Origin: Methylorubrum extorquens
GTDB lineage: Bacteria; Pseudomonadota; Alphaproteobacteria; Rhizobiales; Beijerinckiaceae
Direction of reading: 5' to 3'
Assembly: GCA_019695455.1 (NCBI GenBank)
Contig: JAEUAC010000428.1
Location: forward strand, 1-7,870
DNA: 7,870 nt
Position numbers and translations under genes: made by a program. Within the stretch, counting starts at the first letter, position 1; each line of letters opens with the position of its first letter. The notes beneath the pieces are model-generated. The model ran no database searches, was not told where the DNA came from, and saw only the letters and a list, made by a program, of their open reading frames with translations. This document shows, piece after piece, positions 6,074-7,870 of the stretch.

Positions 6074-6694
6074 GTGAACCTGACGCCTCGCGAGAAGGAC
6101 AAGCTCTTGATCGCCATGGCGGCGATCGTGGCGCGCAATCGGCTCGCCCGCGGCGTCAGGCTGAACCATCCGGAGGCCATCGCCCTCATCACGGACTTCG
6201 TCGTGGAGGGCGCGCGCGACGGCCGCACGGTGGCGGAGCTGATGGAGGCCGGCGGCGCCGTGCTCACGGCGGATCAGGTCATGGAGGGCGTGCCCGAGAT
6301 GATCCACGACATCCAGGTCGAGGCGACCTTCCCGGACGGCACGAAGCTCGTCACCGTCCACCATCCGATCCGGGGCGCGGCCTCGGCCGACGTGCCGGGC
6401 ACCATCACGACGCTGCCGGGCGAGATCGTCTTCAACGAGGGCGCCGTGCGGGTGGCGATCGAGGTCGCCAACACGGGCGACCGGCCGATCCAGGTCGGCT
6501 CGCACTACCACTTCTACGAGACCAACCCGGCCCTGCGCTTCGATCGCGACAAGGCGCGCGGCATGCGGCTCGACATCGCGCCCGGAACGGCCGTGCGGTT
6601 CGAGCCGGGCGCGACCCGGGAGGTCTCGCTCGTGCCCTATGGCGGGCGCCGCATCGTGCACGGCTTCCGGCAGGACGTGATGGGGCCGCTGTAG
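6074..6694 (+). CDS. ureAB: Fused urease gamma/beta subunit (UreAB)
   Basis: This 206-residue structural protein of cytoplasmic urease joins two subunits that are separate in most bacteria. Residues 1-100 are the gamma (UreA) part: NLTPREKDKLLIAMAAIVARNRLARGVRLNHPEAIA, ...GRTVAELM, TADQVMEGVPEMIHDIQVEATFPDGTKLVTVHHPI. A linker of about 13 residues (101-113) leads to the beta (UreB) part (114-206): LPGEIVFNEG, VANTGDRPIQVGSHYHFYETN, FDRDKARGMRLDIAPGTAVRFEPGATREV, and a C-terminal GFRQDVMGPL. Both domains look complete. The start is GTG at 6074, with GGAG at 6063-6066 and a 7-nt spacer. Gamma/beta fusions are known in Helicobacter and in some alphaproteobacteria. Together with the alpha subunit UreC it would form the enzyme, but ureC is not in this window. 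Confidence 0.95.
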   Translation: MNLTPREKDKLLIAMAAIVARNRLARGVRLNHPEAIALITDFVVEGARDGRTVAELMEAGGAVLTADQVMEGVPEMIHDIQVEATFPDGTKLVTVHHPIRGAASADVPGTITTLPGEIVFNEGAVRVAIEVANTGDRPIQVGSHYHFYETNPALRFDRDKARGMRLDIAPGTAVRFEPGATREVSLVPYGGRRIVHGFRQDVMGPL

Positions 6695-6772
6695 GATCGG
6701 TCGTCGCGGCGCCGTCACGGCCCCGTCATGGACGGACCGGTAGAGCCCGAATTCATCAGGGCGGGACGCCCC

Positions 6773-6776
6773 GGAG
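6773..6776 (+). promoter_or_regulatory. Ribosome binding site deciding the DUF1003 start
   Basis: GGAG lies 5 nt before the ATG at 6782. The alternative in-frame ATG at 6728 is preceded only by pyrimidine-containing GC-rich sequence (CACGGCCCCGTC) without a good Shine-Dalgarno site. Confidence 0.6.
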
Positions 6777-6781
6777 CGGTC

Positions 6782-7513
6782 ATGGACGCGACGTCAGACA
6801 GCGATCGCCCGGACCGGGCGGTGTCCAGGAAGGTGCCCTGCGCCATCACGGGACGGGAGCTGTCGCGCAAGGACCTCGTCCTCCTGGAAGGCGTCCGGCC
6901 CGCGCTCGCCGAGCGCATCCGCGTCGACCATCCGGACCTGCCGGACCACGCGCTCGTCAGCCGGGCCGAGGTCGCGCGCTACCGCAACCAGTACGTCGAG
7001 GAGTTGCTGCGGGACGAGCACGGCGAATACACCGAGCTCGACCGCCAGGTGGCCGATTCCATCGCCAACCAGGACACGATCTCGGAGAACACCGAGGACG
7101 AGTTCGACGAGCACCGGACGCTGGGCGAGAAGCTCTCGGACGGCCTCGCCACCTTCGGCGGGTCATGGGCCTTCCTCGTCTCGTTCGGCGTCGTGCTGGT
7201 CGCCTGGATGGCGATCAACGTCGTCCTGGGCGACGCGCGGGCGTTCGACGCCTACCCGTTCATCCTCCTCAACCTCGTCCTCTCCTGCATTGCCGCCATC
7301 CAGGCGCCCATCATCATGATGAGCCAGCGCCGCCAGGAGGCGAAGGACCGGCTGCGCTCGCTGAACGACTACCGCGTGAACCTGAAGGCCGAGCTGGAGA
7401 TCCGGCACCTCCACGAGAAGCTGGACCACCTCGTGACCCGGCAATGGCAGCGCCTCGCCGAGATCCAGCAGATCCAGCTCGAGATCATGCAGGAGAAGCG
7501 TCGTCACCGGTGA
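6782..7513 (+). CDS. DUF1003-family membrane protein
   Basis: This 243-residue protein of unknown function is predicted to lie in the inner membrane. A soluble N-terminal region carries CAITG (residues 20-24), which looks like the remnant of the cysteine-containing N-terminal motif seen in many relatives. It is followed by a helical segment SRAEVARYRNQYVEELL (60-76). The central LGEKLSDGLATFGGSWAFLVSF and the two membrane helices (about 129-149 and 158-180, the latter ending in IQAPIIMMSQ) are the DUF1003 signature. The short loop between them holds DARAFDAYPFILLN. After the second helix comes a long charged, probably coiled-coil tail (KDRLRSLNDYRVNLKAELEI, HEKLDHL, QRLAEIQQIQLEIMQ). The start at 6782 is chosen for its GGAG; an upstream ATG at 6728 would add 18 residues. 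It sits 87 nt after ureAB, in a place where ureC might be expected. No link to urea is evident. Confidence 0.85.
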   Translation: MDATSDSDRPDRAVSRKVPCAITGRELSRKDLVLLEGVRPALAERIRVDHPDLPDHALVSRAEVARYRNQYVEELLRDEHGEYTELDRQVADSIANQDTISENTEDEFDEHRTLGEKLSDGLATFGGSWAFLVSFGVVLVAWMAINVVLGDARAFDAYPFILLNLVLSCIAAIQAPIIMMSQRRQEAKDRLRSLNDYRVNLKAELEIRHLHEKLDHLVTRQWQRLAEIQQIQLEIMQEKRRHR

Positions 7514-7664
7514 CCCGGTTGCATCGATCCTGACGGCGAAGCATGCTGCCGCGGCGGTCTCCTCGGCCTCGCCCCTCCGGCGGCGCCGTCGACGACGCGA
7601 TCGGACACGCCTCGGGAGACGAGCGGCTCGATGGCGTCGCCCTCATCGAGGACAGGCTGCGGGG

Positions 7665-7868
7665 TCAGCCCCGCGCCGTCCCGGATCGCACGGCATCGAG
7701 CGCGGCGCCGGTCTCCTGCGTACGGGACGGACCGCCTCCGGCGGAGGCTCCGCTCGGAGCCCCGAACCGGCATGAGGGCTGCAAGGTCTCGGTGTCGTTC
7801 GATCGATCGGCGTCGAAGAGCGCCATGTTCGCGAAGGTGTCTTGAACCCATGCCCGCCAACGCCCGCC
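7665..7868 (-). CDS. Possible 3' end of a convergent gene, open to the window edge
   Basis: On the minus strand, a frame open from the right edge (first full codon at 7868-7866) runs for 67 codons to a TGA at 7667-7665. It reads GGRWRAWVQDTFANMALFDA, then DRSNDTETLQPSCRFGAPSG, and ends in a glycine, serine and arginine-rich tail. The first 40 residues look like a real protein and GC at third codon positions is about 78%, which fits coding sequence. The tail crosses a pair of hairpins (7732-7761) and is of low complexity, so the true end or a frame change may lie there. I do not recognise the product. The stretch 7514-7664 between this end and the DUF1003 stop holds no supported gene, promoter or terminator. 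Convergent orientation would close the urease-linked gene group. This call depends on sequence outside the window. Confidence 0.4.
   Translation of the reverse strand, partial: GGRWRAWVQDTFANMALFDADRSNDTETLQPSCRFGAPSGASAGGGPSRTQETGAALDAVRSGTARG
7732..7761. repeat. Two adjoining GC-rich hairpins
   Basis: GCCTCC 7734-7739 pairs with GGAGGC 7743-7748 (or CCGCC 7732-7736 with GGCGG 7740-7744). Immediately after, GGCTCC 7746-7751 pairs with GGAGCC 7756-7761 across a 4-nt loop. The first and second stems share bases 7746-7748 and cannot both form completely. No T-run follows on the plus strand, and no obvious run on the minus strand, so a classic intrinsic terminator is not supported. It may be a palindromic repeat or a transcription barrier between convergent genes. 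Confidence 0.4.
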
Positions 7869-7870
7869 CG

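Noticed and set aside
4212..6267. Long minus-strand frames opposite the MBL, ureD and start of ureAB genes
   Set aside because: They are antisense shadows rich in Arg, Asp, Gly and His. The plus strand carries complete, motif-bearing proteins there.
7543..7845. Plus-strand 100-codon open frame
   Set aside because: Its composition is rich in Arg, Pro, Ser and Ala without any motif, it has no good ribosome site, and the minus-strand frame at 7665-7868 looks more protein-like.
7850..7870. ATG at 7850 reading MPANARP as the possible start of ureC
   Set aside because: Seven codons cannot be assigned, and the nearest Shine-Dalgarno-like GAAGG (7833-7837) is 12 nt away. It remains possible only if sequence to the right shows urease alpha motifs.

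Overview
The window is GC-rich, roughly 70% in the core genes by eye, with compact, mostly plus-strand operons. Alphaproteobacterial-style urea genes and palindromic intergenic elements point to the Hyphomicrobiales (Methylobacteriaceae or Salinarimonadaceae-like). That placement is inferred from style and not proven.

Region 1 (1-3377) is the 3' part of a urea ABC transporter operon: the end of permease urtB, then permease urtC, ATPase urtD and ATPase urtE. The substrate-binding gene urtA and the start of urtB would lie upstream. All three junctions (urtB/urtC, urtC/urtD, urtD/urtE) hold 100-180 bp of palindromic repeat. Two are diverged copies of one element (321-470 and 2523-2676). The third (1670-1731) is a different hairpin cluster. 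In each case the last hairpin ends within about 7-16 nt of the next start codon.

Region 2 (3463-6694) is a tight run of five genes: a small conserved-type hypothetical protein, a PIN-domain protein, a Tat-exported metallo-beta-lactamase-fold hydrolase, the urease accessory protein UreD, and a fused urease gamma/beta subunit (UreAB). Gaps are 6 and 13 nt, with overlaps of 4 and 8 nt. The first two genes have visibly lower GC and may be an insertion.

Region 3 (6695-7870) holds a two-helix DUF1003-type membrane protein and then about 150 bp without a supported gene. A probable convergent minus-strand gene end, open to the window edge, follows. No urease alpha subunit (ureC) and no ureE, ureF or ureG is visible, so the urease cluster is either split or interrupted here.

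Functionally, the transporter imports scarce urea at the cost of ATP, and UreD and UreAB contribute to a cytoplasmic nickel urease that turns it into ammonia and CO2. The roles of the PIN pair, the MBL hydrolase and the DUF1003 protein in this setting are unknown.
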